The translations under genes were made by a program, and so were the position numbers. From contig SMXW01000110.1 of assembly GCA_004356805.1 (NCBI GenBank), positions 1 through 34,732 on the forward strand: a stretch of 34,732 nt of DNA, given 5' to 3'. The stretch is from Acidobacteriota bacterium. Lineage in GTDB: Bacteria > Actinomycetota > Acidimicrobiia > Spongiisociales > ZC4RG35. The notes under the pieces were generated by a model that saw only the letters and a program-made list of their open reading frames with translations, had not been told where the DNA came from and did not search any database. Positions 9,068 to 18,152 of this stretch are shown here, piece after piece (position 1 is the stretch's first letter; every line of letters begins with the position of its first letter).

Positions 9068-9073
9068 TACGTT
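9068..9073 (+). promoter_or_regulatory. Candidate -10 box (TACGTT), leaderless start
   Basis: TACGTT followed by 6 bases and then the ATG at 9080 places the expected transcription start on the start codon. No Shine-Dalgarno is present. Confidence 0.45.
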
Positions 9074-9079
9074 CGAGAC

Positions 9080-9889
9080 ATGGATGAGGAACGACAAGAG
9101 GTCTACGAGCGCATTCCGTGGGAGACCCTGGAGAAACAGGGTGGAGATCGACAATGGCTGGTGGTCGCCGTGGCTGGGGCGGTCGCCGTCGGCGCTCTCG
9201 CCTACTCCTTTACGAAGAGCCAACCAGCCCCGGCATCGGTGCCCAACCCTGTCGCAGCGGCGGTGACTGATCCCCCAGTTACGATGGCTATTGCTCCGGT
9301 GACGACGTTGCAGACACCACTGGTAATGGCCGAGGCTGATCTATATGCCATCGACCCTGAGCGCATCATCGATCAGGCGAAGGCGCTCGCCGAGTGGTTT
9401 GCCGTTGAGTATTTCGCTGTAGACGGGTCTGACCAATCCCAAGCGACTCTCGGGTCACTCATGCCGTCAGGAGTCCCTCTTCCTGAGGCTCCAGCCGGCA
9501 CTCAGGTGTTTGTCGACTGGGTGGGGGTCCAGAGCGTGACGGAGACAGCGCCCCTTGCTTACGACATAGAAGTCCTGGTGCGATCACTGATGGCGCAGGG
9601 TGACGGTGACTTCGTTCGCCAGCCCACCCGCGTTGCCACGATTGGGGTGGTCATTGGTGACGACGGGCTCCCCAGAGTTGCCCGACCGCCGGCAATCACG
9701 ACACCAACAGCATTGTCTCCGATGACAATGACGCTGACCCCTCTTCCGGTGACACTCCAGGAGCAGGTCGAGTCCGCATACGGGTTGGTGGTGGGCGGGG
9801 AACAGCTGGAGGACGGGCGTTGGCGTGTGGTTGCGATGGTCGAAGGCATCGACGGGGTGCGCCGTCCCACCATTATCACTGTTCCGTGA
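9080..9889 (+). CDS. Membrane-anchored protein of unknown function
   Basis: This 269-residue protein has a short charged cytoplasmic N terminus (MDEERQEVYERIPWETLEKQ). One transmembrane segment follows at about residues 26-44. A proline/alanine/valine-rich linker leads to an extracytoplasmic domain from about residue 85, with two helix-then-sheet units (ERIIDQAKALAEWFAVEYF and QVESAYGLVVGGEQLEDGRWRVVAMV). That organisation loosely resembles the VirB8/TcpC NTF2-like fold found in transfer and secretion machines, but I see no partner genes and do not claim that role. It converges on the Nfu-domain gene with only two bases between stops. Confidence 0.7.
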   Translation: MDEERQEVYERIPWETLEKQGGDRQWLVVAVAGAVAVGALAYSFTKSQPAPASVPNPVAAAVTDPPVTMAIAPVTTLQTPLVMAEADLYAIDPERIIDQAKALAEWFAVEYFAVDGSDQSQATLGSLMPSGVPLPEAPAGTQVFVDWVGVQSVTETAPLAYDIEVLVRSLMAQGDGDFVRQPTRVATIGVVIGDDGLPRVARPPAITTPTALSPMTMTLTPLPVTLQEQVESAYGLVVGGEQLEDGRWRVVAMVEGIDGVRRPTIITVP

Positions 9890-9891
9890 GC

Positions 9892-10149
9892 TCAGACCTC
9901 GAAGTGGCTCTCTAGGATCGCTGTCGCTGATGGGGCGATTGTGTCCCACGAACCGGTCGGAGTCTTGGAGATGGTCACGAAGTCTGCAGTCAGAAAGACA
10001 CTTGTCACCTCGTCGATACCAAGCAACTCGGCCACGAAGGCTTCCTCAGGCTCGGAGCCCCTGACATATGTTCCCGGCCCTCCGACAGGCGACCCGACGC
10101 TGAACTTCCTTGCGTTGGGGTTGGGAGTCGGGTCTGATCTGACTGGCAT
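9892..10149 (-). CDS. Nfu/NifU N-terminal domain-only protein
   Basis: This 85-residue protein matches the Nfu N-terminal domain: TPNPNARKFSVG near the start, then an acidic Asp/Glu stretch and VTSVFLTADFVTISK. In larger Nfu proteins this domain accompanies a CxxC scaffold domain that carries a transferable Fe-S cluster. Here the CxxC part is absent and there is no cysteine, so it cannot be an Fe-S scaffold by itself. Stand-alone copies are common in bacteria and may assist Fe-S targeting. It is divergent from hyuA with 20 bases between starts. Confidence 0.8.
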   Translation of the reverse strand: MPVRSDPTPNPNARKFSVGSPVGGPGTYVRGSEPEEAFVAELLGIDEVTSVFLTADFVTISKTPTGSWDTIAPSATAILESHFEV

Positions 10150-10158
10150 CGAGCGGCG

Positions 10159-10164
10159 AGCGTA
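10159..10164 (-). promoter_or_regulatory. Candidate -10 box (TACGCT) for the Nfu-domain gene
   Basis: On the minus strand TACGCT ends 9 bases before the ATG at 10149, with no Shine-Dalgarno. It lies within the 20-base gap shared with hyuA, so the two promoters must overlap. Confidence 0.35.
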
Positions 10165-10169
10165 GTCCT

Positions 10170-12047
10170 ATGACCCAGATCATCGGCGTGGACGTGGGCG
10201 GAACCTTCACCGATGTCGTCGTTTTCAGCGGCGCCGGGATCACGGGAGAGAAGGTGCCAACGAGCCTCGATCAGTCAGAAGGCGTGCTCCGGGCCGTGTC
10301 AGGTGGGCCAAACGACGTGTTTCTTCACGGCACGACTGCCGCCACCAACGCACTCCTCGAGGAGAGGGGAGCGCGGGTTGACCTGGTCACCGATGCTGGA
10401 TACGAGGACATCATCGAGATTGGCCGCCAGGATCGGCCTTCGCTCTATGACAGCAGCGTCGACCGTCCCAGCCCGCTGGTGGATCGGTTGCGAAGACATG
10501 GGTTCGACGGTGACCGGCGAGCACTGCTGAAGAGGGTCATCGAGTCGTCTCCCGAGGTGGTCGCCGTGGGACTCATCGAGTCTTACTCGGATCCTTCGGA
10601 TGAGCGCACACTGGCGACCGAGTTGCAGGAAGCGTTGTCGATCCCGGTCCTCGCTTCGTCGCTGGTGTCGCCCGAGTTCCGTGAATACGAGAGACTCAGC
10701 ACGACGGTTCTGTCGGCATACCTGACGCCATCAGTGGCCGACTACCTCCAGTCGCTCGACTCCCGACTCACGATGAACACCCGCCTGGTGATGACATCGT
10801 CGGGTGGGCTCCTCCCGTTCGCGCAGGGGCCGGAGTCTGCGGGCCGTCTGATCCTGTCTGGCCCTGCTGGCGGAGCGGTAGCGGCGGCTGCCCTTGGCCG
10901 TTATCACGGGCATGAGACCGTCTTGTCCTTCGATATGGGTGGGACATCCACCGATGTCTGTCGGATCACCAATGGAGTGCTCGCAGTTGGGTCCGGCCAT
11001 CAGGTGGCGGGGCGGGTCAATCGAGTGCCATCTGTCCCGATACGGACTATCGGTGCCGGTGGGGGAAGCATCGGGTGGGCGGATGCCGGTGGCGCCCTGC
11101 GTGTCGGCCCCCGCTCGGCAGGGGCCATTCCAGGCCCAGCCGCTTACGGTCAGGGTGGGTCGGAACCGACTGTCACGGACGCCAACATCGTCATGGGAAA
11201 TATCCCCGCCGACCTGGCGATGGGTGGATCGGTCGCTCTTGATGCTGATGCGGCTGGTGAGGCCATTGAGCGATTGGGGAGCACGCTGGGTCTTTCGGTG
11301 GATGCCACGGCTTCCGGGATGCTCGAGGTCGTGGACAGCCATATGGAGCACGCCCTTCGCGCCGTGTCAGTTGAGGAAGGTGCTGATCCACGTGAGGCGG
11401 TGCTGGTGGCGTTTGGTGGTGCCGGCGGCCTCCATGCCGCGCGGCTGGCGCGGAGGCTCGGCATAGGGAAGGTTGCTGTTCCGCCGCTGTCCGGTGTCTT
11501 CTCCGCTTTGGGACTGCTACTGGCGGCGCCAAGGGCCGACGCCGCCCGTACGGTGATGATGCAAGAAGGAGACGAGCGGCTTGCGGCCGAGATCCGCCAG
11601 CTGAGTACAGAGGCGTCGGCTCGGTTCACCGCCGTATTCGGCTTCGAGCAATTGTCGACGCACGTCACCTCTGATGTGCGGTATGTCGGCCAATCCCATG
11701 AGTTGGAGGTCGAGGCGGACGAGTCGTGGCAAATCGTGAGAGATCGTTTCGAGTCCACACATCTTCAGATGTTTGGCTTCGCCAGATCTGGTGAGGTAGT
11801 CGAGCTTGTCAATCTGCGGGTCACCGCCAACGGCGTACCCCCATTGTCCTGGGAAGACGTTCCCGGACCCAGCGCCGATCTCCAGCCCGTGGTTGAGAAT
11901 GGCGTATGGGACCGTCGGACTCTGCCTCCTGGCTTCGTCATCGAGGGCCCGGCGATCATCACCGAGACGAACTCGGCCGTTCTGATCCAAGTTGGGGACC
12001 GTCTCGAGGTTCTCGGTGACGGGACGCTGGAGATTTCCTTGTGGTGA
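10170..12047 (+). CDS. hyuA: Hydantoinase/oxoprolinase family subunit A
   Basis: This 625-residue protein is the ATP-dependent A subunit of the hydantoinase/5-oxoprolinase family, which opens cyclic amide rings such as N-methylhydantoin or 5-oxoproline. The N terminus GVDVGGTFTDVVVFSG is the ASKHA-type phosphate loop. FLHGTTAATNALLEERGA, the interdomain SGPAGGAVAAAALGRYHG, and FDMGGTSTDVCRI follow at the expected spacing. The B subunit is encoded two genes downstream. An alkD gene sits between them with a 22-base gap to this gene. The true substrate cannot be read from sequence; acetone-carboxylase-like roles are also known in the family. Confidence 0.88.
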   Translation: MTQIIGVDVGGTFTDVVVFSGAGITGEKVPTSLDQSEGVLRAVSGGPNDVFLHGTTAATNALLEERGARVDLVTDAGYEDIIEIGRQDRPSLYDSSVDRPSPLVDRLRRHGFDGDRRALLKRVIESSPEVVAVGLIESYSDPSDERTLATELQEALSIPVLASSLVSPEFREYERLSTTVLSAYLTPSVADYLQSLDSRLTMNTRLVMTSSGGLLPFAQGPESAGRLILSGPAGGAVAAAALGRYHGHETVLSFDMGGTSTDVCRITNGVLAVGSGHQVAGRVNRVPSVPIRTIGAGGGSIGWADAGGALRVGPRSAGAIPGPAAYGQGGSEPTVTDANIVMGNIPADLAMGGSVALDADAAGEAIERLGSTLGLSVDATASGMLEVVDSHMEHALRAVSVEEGADPREAVLVAFGGAGGLHAARLARRLGIGKVAVPPLSGVFSALGLLLAAPRADAARTVMMQEGDERLAAEIRQLSTEASARFTAVFGFEQLSTHVTSDVRYVGQSHELEVEADESWQIVRDRFESTHLQMFGFARSGEVVELVNLRVTANGVPPLSWEDVPGPSADLQPVVENGVWDRRTLPPGFVIEGPAIITETNSAVLIQVGDRLEVLGDGTLEISLW

Positions 12048-12069
12048 CTATTTGTGCGACGCACCTCTA

Positions 12070-12771
12070 ATGAGTTTTTCGATCACTGAGGCCTGCGTCT
12101 ACGTCTCCGAGGCCCTCGCCGCGGCCGCCAACCCGGAGAAAGCCGTCGGGATGCAGACATACATGAAGACCGACATGCCTTTCTATGGGGTGCAGAAGCC
12201 GGGGAGGACACCGATACTTCGAAGACTGGTCAGCGAGTTCGCCCCGGAGGATCGTGATCATTACGAGAACCTCGTTCTGGCCCTATGGGCGCTGCCGCAT
12301 CGCGAGGAGAAGTATCTAGCTCAGGGTTTGGCCGTTAGTTACGAGCAATACATGGTCCCGGATTCTCTTCCCCTCTTTCGCCGGATGATCACCGAAGGGG
12401 CCTGGTGGGACTTCGTCGATGAGACCGCCACCCGCATGGTGCAGTACCTGATCGTGAACCATGGCGACGAGACGTGGCCGACTGTGGACAATTGGGTCGA
12501 TGACGACGACATGTGGTTGCGGAGGTCGGCCATCATCTGTCAGGTCGGCGCAAAAGAGCACACGGACCCCGAGCGATTGCTCCGGTTTTGCCAACAGCGG
12601 GCATTTGAGGAGGAGTTCTTCATCAGGAAGGCGATCGGGTGGGCACTTCGCGAGTACGCCAAGACCGACGCCGACCTGGTTGCAGGTTTCGTCAATGACC
12701 ACAGGGAAGAACTGTCGGGGTTGTCGTTCCGCGAAGCCACCAAGCACATCGGCCATCTGGTGGATCGATGA
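12070..12771 (+). CDS. AlkD-type DNA alkylation repair glycosylase
   Basis: This 233-residue HEAT-repeat protein belongs to the AlkD family, which removes N3- and N7-alkylpurines without base flipping. The diagnostic WWDFVD is at residues 112-117; W113 and D117 fall on the W109/D113 pair of Bacillus cereus AlkD as I remember it. FIRKAIGWALREYAKTD is a second family hallmark. I start it at ATG 12070 because upstream in-frame codons fall inside hyuA. No Shine-Dalgarno is clear, so coupling to hyuA is possible. Its stop overlaps the hyuB start by 4 bases (ATGA). The placement between two subunit genes of one enzyme is odd. Confidence 0.9.
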   Translation: MSFSITEACVYVSEALAAAANPEKAVGMQTYMKTDMPFYGVQKPGRTPILRRLVSEFAPEDRDHYENLVLALWALPHREEKYLAQGLAVSYEQYMVPDSLPLFRRMITEGAWWDFVDETATRMVQYLIVNHGDETWPTVDNWVDDDDMWLRRSAIICQVGAKEHTDPERLLRFCQQRAFEEEFFIRKAIGWALREYAKTDADLVAGFVNDHREELSGLSFREATKHIGHLVDR

Positions 12772-14306
12772 TCGATCCGATCACTCTCGAGGTCGCCCGT
12801 CACCGGTTCTCGGCCATCGCGGAGGAGATGGGTGGTGTCCTTCGACGCACCTCATTGTCTCCAAATATCAAAGAGCGGGCTGACTGTTCAGCGGCCGTCT
12901 TCACACCCAGCGGAGAGATGCTGGCCCAGGCCGAACATATCCCGGTGCATCTCGGCTCGATGCCGGAGTCGGTTGCAGCCTGTATCAGGCGCTTCGATCC
13001 GGAGCCCGGTATCCAGTACGCCGTGAACGATCCGTTCCACGGAGGTACCCACCTCAACGATCTGACGATCGTTGCTCCCGTGTTTGCCGCCGGACACCAC
13101 GTCGCCTGGGTGGCCAATCGGGCGCACCATGCGGACGTGGGTGGGGAGGCCCCAGGCTCGATGCCTGCCCATGCGGTGACGGTAGATCAGGAAGGACATC
13201 GTGTTCCGCCCACCGTCGCCGTTCGAGATGGGGTCTGGGTGGAGGAATTCGTTGGCCCATTCGTCTCGGCGTCTCGGACACCGTGGGAGAGGCGAGGGGA
13301 TCTCGATGCTCAGATGGGCGCCAACGCGGTGGCGGTGAGACGTCTGGTCGAATTGGTGGAGACGGAGGGCCTTGACCAGCACGATGCCGTTGCTCAGGCC
13401 TTGCTCGGCTATGGCGAGCGTCGAATGACTTCTGCTCTCGAGGCCTTGCCGGACGGATCCTACGAGTTCGAGGATTTCATGGAACATGGAGCCAGCGATG
13501 TGGCCATTCGTGTGAAGGTGACCATCGACGGTGGCTCGCTGACTGCCGACTTCTCTGGGTCGGACCTCCAAGTGGAGGCCAACTTCAACGCCGTGGAGGC
13601 AGTGACCCGCTCTTGTCTCTACTACGCGGTAAGGGTCGCCACTGATCCGACGATTCCTGCCAACGGTGGGTGTTATCGGCCCCTTTTGTTGCTGGCGCCG
13701 GAGGGTTCGATCGTAAATGCGTTAGCCCCCGCGGCGGTGGCGGCGGGCAACGTTGAGACAAGTCAGCGAATAGCGGATGTCCTGCTTGGCGCTCTCGCCC
13801 AAGCGGTACCAGACCGAATTCCTGCGGCGTCCCAGGGAACGATGAACAATGTCCTTATCGGCAACGACGAGTTCGCCTACTACGAGACGGTGGCGGGAGG
13901 CCAGGGCGCCCGCCCCTACCGGGACGGCCAGTCGGGTATCCAGACTGGGATGACCAACACCCAGAACACGCCGATCGAGGCTTTGCACACCCACTATCCA
14001 TTCCGGGTGACTGCTTACACACTGCGGAGGGGGAGCGGTGGCCAGGGCCGCTATCGAGGCGGCGAGGGCATTCACCGAGAGATCCGCTTCGAAGTGCCGG
14101 CAACGCTGTCATTGATGGGGGAACGTCGACGCAACGCGCCATGGGGGTTGGCCGGGGGTCAGCCCGGCGAGGTTGGCGAGGACTGGCTGATCCATCGCAA
14201 CGGTGAGAGGGAGCGTCTCCCCAGCAAGGTCACGGTCGAAGTGGAGCCAGGCGAAAGACTCGTCGTACTGACACCAGGAGGCGGCGGCTGGGGCGGGACC
14301 CAATAG
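12768..14306 (+). CDS. hyuB: Hydantoinase/oxoprolinase family subunit B
   Basis: This 512-residue protein is the B subunit partner of the protein encoded at 10170. Family hallmarks are MIDPITLEVARHRFSAIAEEMG at the N terminus, RTSLSPNIKERADCSAAVF, NDPFHGGTHLNDLTIVAPVF (metal-site histidines and aspartates), and GGQGARPYRDGQSG. The C terminus is glycine-rich (TPGGGGWG), as usual. Translation is coupled to alkD through an ATGA overlap. Length is at the short end of normal for a stand-alone B subunit. Confidence 0.9.
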   Translation: MIDPITLEVARHRFSAIAEEMGGVLRRTSLSPNIKERADCSAAVFTPSGEMLAQAEHIPVHLGSMPESVAACIRRFDPEPGIQYAVNDPFHGGTHLNDLTIVAPVFAAGHHVAWVANRAHHADVGGEAPGSMPAHAVTVDQEGHRVPPTVAVRDGVWVEEFVGPFVSASRTPWERRGDLDAQMGANAVAVRRLVELVETEGLDQHDAVAQALLGYGERRMTSALEALPDGSYEFEDFMEHGASDVAIRVKVTIDGGSLTADFSGSDLQVEANFNAVEAVTRSCLYYAVRVATDPTIPANGGCYRPLLLLAPEGSIVNALAPAAVAAGNVETSQRIADVLLGALAQAVPDRIPAASQGTMNNVLIGNDEFAYYETVAGGQGARPYRDGQSGIQTGMTNTQNTPIEALHTHYPFRVTAYTLRRGSGGQGRYRGGEGIHREIRFEVPATLSLMGERRRNAPWGLAGGQPGEVGEDWLIHRNGERERLPSKVTVEVEPGERLVVLTPGGGGWGGTQ

Positions 14307-14388
14307 CCGTTTGTGAAGATCTAGGGGGAGACAGGTCGGTCAGACTTTCATAAAAGGTCCAGACGGGTCGCCACCGGGGCGCGAGCGG

Positions 14389-14394
14389 TAGCCT
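14389..14394 (+). promoter_or_regulatory. Candidate -10 box (TAGCCT), leaderless glcD
   Basis: TAGCCT plus 6 bases leads directly to the glcD ATG at 14401, and no Shine-Dalgarno is present. It is the promoter candidate for the whole glcDEF operon. Two related elements, GGTCAGAC (14338) and GGTCCAGAC (14356), lie 18 bases apart upstream and could be regulator half-sites. Confidence 0.45.
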
Positions 14395-14400
14395 CACAGC

Positions 14401-15825
14401 ATGACGTTGCTCTCCGATCTTCGGCAGACCCTCGGGAATGAGAACGTTCTAGAGGAGCCGCTGGAGCTCTATATCTACTCCAAGGACGCCTCGTTGATGA
14501 GAGGTGAGGCGACCTTTGTCGTCTTCCCCCAGTCGGCCGAGCATGTAGCGGCGGTTGTTCAGATCGCCGGGCGGCATGGCATGCCCATCGTGGCTAGGGG
14601 CGCAGGCACGGGACTGACCGCGGGAGCCAGCCCGACCGAGGGCGGCATCGTGTTGGCCACCACCGCCCTGAATTCGATAGAGATCGATTCGGACAACCGA
14701 ACGGCGTGGGTTGGCGCCGGTGTCATCAATCTCGACCTCAGCAAGACAGCCGCGCCGTTCGGCCTGCACTTTGCCCCCGATCCGTCGTCGCAGTCCGCCT
14801 GCACCATCGGAGGAAATGTGGCCAACAACTCCGGAGGCGCTCACACTCTCTCCGAGGGCAGCACCACCAGTCACGTACTCGGTCTCGAGGTGGTTTTCGC
14901 TGATGGCGAGATCGTCGTCCTGGGAGGTCAGGCCCCGGATGCACCGGGTCTCGATGTGAAGGGACTGGTTGTCGGCTCTGAGGGGACGCTGGGCATCGTC
15001 ACCCGTGCCCTGGTTCGCCTCTTGCCCATCGAACCGGATGTGAGAACATTGTTGTTGGACTTCCCAACGGTGGAGGCTGCGGTCACCACCGTGTCCGAGA
15101 TAATCGCGGCCGGGATGATCCCTGCCGCTCTGGAGCTCATGGACCAGCGCATGACTATCGCGGTCGAAAACTGGCTGCATGCCGGGCTGCCCGTCGACGC
15201 GGCTGCGGTGCTCCTCGCGGAGGTGGTTGGCGAGCGAGAGGGTGTGGACTCCCAGGCAAGCCAGATTGGCGAAATCGGACGGGCCAACGGTGCCGGTGAT
15301 GTTCAGATCGCCAAAACGGAGGAGCATCGTGCCCTTCTCTGGAAGGGTCGCAAGTCGGCCTTCGGAGCAATGGCTCAGTTGGCGCCCGACTACTACCTCC
15401 ACGACGCAGTGGTGCCACGGACCAAGCTCGTCGAGATTATGAGGACGATCTACGAGATCGCCGACCGTTACGAGCTCACGCTGCTCAATGTGTTCCATGC
15501 CGGTGACGGGAACCTGCACCCGCTCATCGCCTTTGACGCAAGTGAGCCCGGTGTCGCTGATCGGGTCCACAAGGCCGGCGAGGAGATCGTGGCCGCTTGC
15601 CTCAAGGTAGGAGGAGCCCTCTCTGGTGAACATGGGATCGGCCTCGAGAAGCGAGACCTGATGAGGATGGCCTTCACCGAGATCGACCTCGATGCCCAGG
15701 CCCGTCTCAAGGAGGTCTTCGATCCGACGGGTTTGTTCAACCCGAGGAAGGTCCTTCCCGACGGTTCTCGTTGCTTTGACTTTGGTGGAGTGCGTCGTGA
15801 AGTTCCGGAGGGCGCCTGGATTTGA
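14401..15825 (+). CDS. glcD: Glycolate oxidase FAD-binding subunit GlcD
   Basis: This 474-residue protein is the catalytic FAD subunit of glycolate oxidase, which turns glycolate (or lactate) into glyoxylate (or pyruvate). The PCMH-type FAD domain shows VARGAGTGLTAGASPTEGG near residue 62 and CTIGGNVANNSGGAHTLSEG near 138. The C-terminal cap carries NVFHAGDGNLHPL near 362 and GGALSGEHGIGLEKRD near 407, with active-site histidines. Length agrees with E. coli GlcD. It is the first gene of glcDEF, and its stop overlaps the next start (TTGA). Confidence 0.92.
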   Translation: MTLLSDLRQTLGNENVLEEPLELYIYSKDASLMRGEATFVVFPQSAEHVAAVVQIAGRHGMPIVARGAGTGLTAGASPTEGGIVLATTALNSIEIDSDNRTAWVGAGVINLDLSKTAAPFGLHFAPDPSSQSACTIGGNVANNSGGAHTLSEGSTTSHVLGLEVVFADGEIVVLGGQAPDAPGLDVKGLVVGSEGTLGIVTRALVRLLPIEPDVRTLLLDFPTVEAAVTTVSEIIAAGMIPAALELMDQRMTIAVENWLHAGLPVDAAAVLLAEVVGEREGVDSQASQIGEIGRANGAGDVQIAKTEEHRALLWKGRKSAFGAMAQLAPDYYLHDAVVPRTKLVEIMRTIYEIADRYELTLLNVFHAGDGNLHPLIAFDASEPGVADRVHKAGEEIVAACLKVGGALSGEHGIGLEKRDLMRMAFTEIDLDAQARLKEVFDPTGLFNPRKVLPDGSRCFDFGGVRREVPEGAWI

Positions 15826-16922
15826 CCTACCACCCGCCGCACATCACCAGACTGGCGGCCGAATCGGAAGGCGCCCCGGATGCTGAGCTAACGGTCGCAC
15901 CGAAAAGTCCTCGCGATGTGGCCTCGGTTCTTCATCACGCCACCGAGAAGGGTCTGAAAGTCCAGGTCTGGGGTGGTGGCACCCGCTCCGGGTACGGATC
16001 ACCGCCTCCTCCGGACATTGTGATGTCGATGGAGCGCCTTGGTGAGATCGAGTCTTGGGTGCCTGGCGACCTGACTCTCGTTGTAGGGGCGGGGGCTCGT
16101 ATTGCCGACATCGAGTCGAAGCTTGTGGGTGAGAACCAGACAGCGGTTCTTCCCGAAGTGCCCGGACGGTCAACCGTCGGAGGGGCGATATCGGCGGGTG
16201 CGTCGGCTCTTCGCCGCGGGCGACTGTACGGAACTCGAGAGCGAATCCTGGAGACAACCATTGTCACCGGTGACGGTCGGATCGTTCGCAGCGGCGGCCG
16301 TGTGGTCAAGAACGTCACCGGTTACGACCTGCCAAAGCTCAGTGCAGGAGCATTCGGTTCCCTCGGTGTGGTTGTGTCGGTGTGCTTGAAACTCTGGCCA
16401 TTGCCCCCGGCGGGAGCGACTGTGACCGTAGATGGTCCCGATCAGGCTTCATCCGTTGCCCGACCGCTGGCCATCTTGGAGGAAAACGATTCCACGCGAG
16501 TGTTTCTGTGGGGTACTGATGAGGATGTCTCGGCCATGTCTGGTCGACTTGGCGGCGACTCCGCAGATGGCTTGGACTGGCCGGCGGACCCGTCTGGTCC
16601 ATATCTGTGGTCCGTTCGAGTTCCCCCGGCACTTACCAGCCAAGCCATCGGGCAGCTGCCTAACGGCTGGCGTTATCTGGCGATTCATGGGGTCGGTGAC
16701 ATCAGGGCAGCATCAGATGATGGTGAGGGAGTCTCCGACCTGCGGGCATGGGCCGAGTCCGTTGGGGGGCATCTCGTTGTTGTGAAAGCGCCGACCGACT
16801 CTCTCGACGGGTTCGACCCGTGGGGCTCCCCTCCTGCGGGGTTGGATCTTCAGCGGAGGCTGATCGCTGAATTTGATCCGGCCCGGATCATCAACCCGGG
16901 TCGACTCCCTGGGGGTATTTGA
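15822..16922 (+). CDS. glcE: Glycolate oxidase FAD-binding subunit GlcE
   Basis: This 366-residue protein is the smaller FAD-domain subunit of glycolate oxidase. It has VWGGGTRSGYG near residue 50, VVGAGARIADIE near 86, and RVVKNVTGYDLPKLSAGAFGSLG near 160, all typical of GlcE. The start is a TTG at 15822 that overlaps the glcD TGA by 4 bases, so translation is coupled. It contains no Fe-S cysteines. It ends in a TGATG junction with glcF. Confidence 0.9.
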   Translation: MTYHPPHITRLAAESEGAPDAELTVAPKSPRDVASVLHHATEKGLKVQVWGGGTRSGYGSPPPPDIVMSMERLGEIESWVPGDLTLVVGAGARIADIESKLVGENQTAVLPEVPGRSTVGGAISAGASALRRGRLYGTRERILETTIVTGDGRIVRSGGRVVKNVTGYDLPKLSAGAFGSLGVVVSVCLKLWPLPPAGATVTVDGPDQASSVARPLAILEENDSTRVFLWGTDEDVSAMSGRLGGDSADGLDWPADPSGPYLWSVRVPPALTSQAIGQLPNGWRYLAIHGVGDIRAASDDGEGVSDLRAWAESVGGHLVVVKAPTDSLDGFDPWGSPPAGLDLQRRLIAEFDPARIINPGRLPGGI

Positions 16923-18145
16923 TGACATGGGTCACGGTTGACCGCCCCACATCGGAGGAATTGGATGCCTGCGTGCAGTGCGGTCTCTGTCTGCCGGTGT
17001 GTCCCACTTTCAAGCTCACGGGACGGGAGACGGCCTCGCCGCGAGGCCGTCTCCAAGCCATGTCGGCCGTCGATAGCGGGATCTTCACGGTCGACGACAC
17101 CTTCGCCGGCATCATCGATTTTTGTCTCGGGTGTAGGGCCTGTGAGCCGGTGTGCCCGGGGCTGGTGCCCTATGGACGGATGTTGGAGGGAGTCCGAGCA
17201 GAGATCGTTTCGCAAGTGCCCGGTCGACAGCGCCGGCGTAAGTGGCTCCACGGCTCGGCGATCCCCTCGCGAAGCGTGATGAGGGCAGGCGCTGGATTTC
17301 TATCGCTCGCCCAGTCGCTCGGTATGACCGGTCTTGCTCCGAAGAGGTACCAGCGGATCATCGGAGGAGCGCGTCGTCTTCGTGGCCGTCCCCGGCCCTC
17401 GATCGGGCACGTCGGTGGCACAGGTGAGGCCGGAACCGTTGGCTTGCTGAGTGGTTGCATTCAGGACCAGTGGTTTAGACCGGTGAACCAGGCTGCGATC
17501 CAGCTTCTCGAGATGGCGGGCCATCGAGTTGAGGTGCCAAACGCCCAAACCTGCTGTGGTGCCCTCGCCGCTCACGATGGAAGAGCCGCCGAGGCTCATC
17601 GAATGGCTGCTACCAACGTTGGGGCCTTTCAGGGCTACGACATGGTGGTTGCCACCGGCGCCGGCTGCTCGGCCCACCTGGCCGGCTACGGGCATTGGGA
17701 TGACGAAGGAGAAAGCATCGGTGAAGTGAGTGTTGATATCACCGTGGCAGTTGCGAGAGCCATCGAGGACGGTCGGCTTCCAGCACTCGACACGCCCCGT
17801 GGTGAAATGGCGATTCAGGACCCATGTCATCTTCGTCATGCTCAGGGGGTGACCCGGGAGCCGAGGCAGATTCTCGAAGCTTCCGGATACCAGGTCGTGG
17901 AGATCGATGAAATGGCCTTCTGTTGCGGTGCCGCCGGGCTCTACACAACCCTGCAGCCCGAAGCAGCGGCCCAGTTGGGAAACCAAAAAGCCGACCAGAT
18001 ACGTTCTACTGGTGTAACCAGGGTCGCCTCCGCCAATCCGGGGTGTGAAATGCAACTCCGCAGCTATCTCGAAGACAACTATGAGATTGCACATCCGGTC
18101 GAGTGGTACCTGGCTGCCCTTGTTGAGGAATCGGAGGAGGGATAA
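16922..18145 (+). CDS. glcF: Glycolate oxidase iron-sulfur subunit GlcF
   Basis: This 407-residue protein carries electrons from the GlcD/GlcE flavins. Two 4Fe-4S motifs are visible: C17, C20, C23 with C27-P, and C68, C71, C74 with C78-P. Two CCG domains follow, with TCCGALAAH near residue 200 and FCCGAAGLY near 330, which may bind a further cluster or contact quinone. The start is ATG 16922, sharing one base with the glcE stop (TGATG); the frame also permits TTG one codon earlier. There is no membrane segment, so membrane attachment would need a partner. Confidence 0.92.
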   Translation: MTWVTVDRPTSEELDACVQCGLCLPVCPTFKLTGRETASPRGRLQAMSAVDSGIFTVDDTFAGIIDFCLGCRACEPVCPGLVPYGRMLEGVRAEIVSQVPGRQRRRKWLHGSAIPSRSVMRAGAGFLSLAQSLGMTGLAPKRYQRIIGGARRLRGRPRPSIGHVGGTGEAGTVGLLSGCIQDQWFRPVNQAAIQLLEMAGHRVEVPNAQTCCGALAAHDGRAAEAHRMAATNVGAFQGYDMVVATGAGCSAHLAGYGHWDDEGESIGEVSVDITVAVARAIEDGRLPALDTPRGEMAIQDPCHLRHAQGVTREPRQILEASGYQVVEIDEMAFCCGAAGLYTTLQPEAAAQLGNQKADQIRSTGVTRVASANPGCEMQLRSYLEDNYEIAHPVEWYLAALVEESEEG

Positions 18146-18152
18146 CCAACGA

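Noticed and set aside
9892..10149. A full Fe-S scaffold Nfu protein
   Set aside because: The protein is only 85 residues and contains no cysteine, so it cannot hold a cluster by itself; only the N-terminal domain is present.
14449..15633. 394-codon minus-strand frame inside glcD
   Set aside because: It is the complement of a well-supported GlcD; its composition (His/Arg/Gly-rich) is typical of antisense frames at this GC content.
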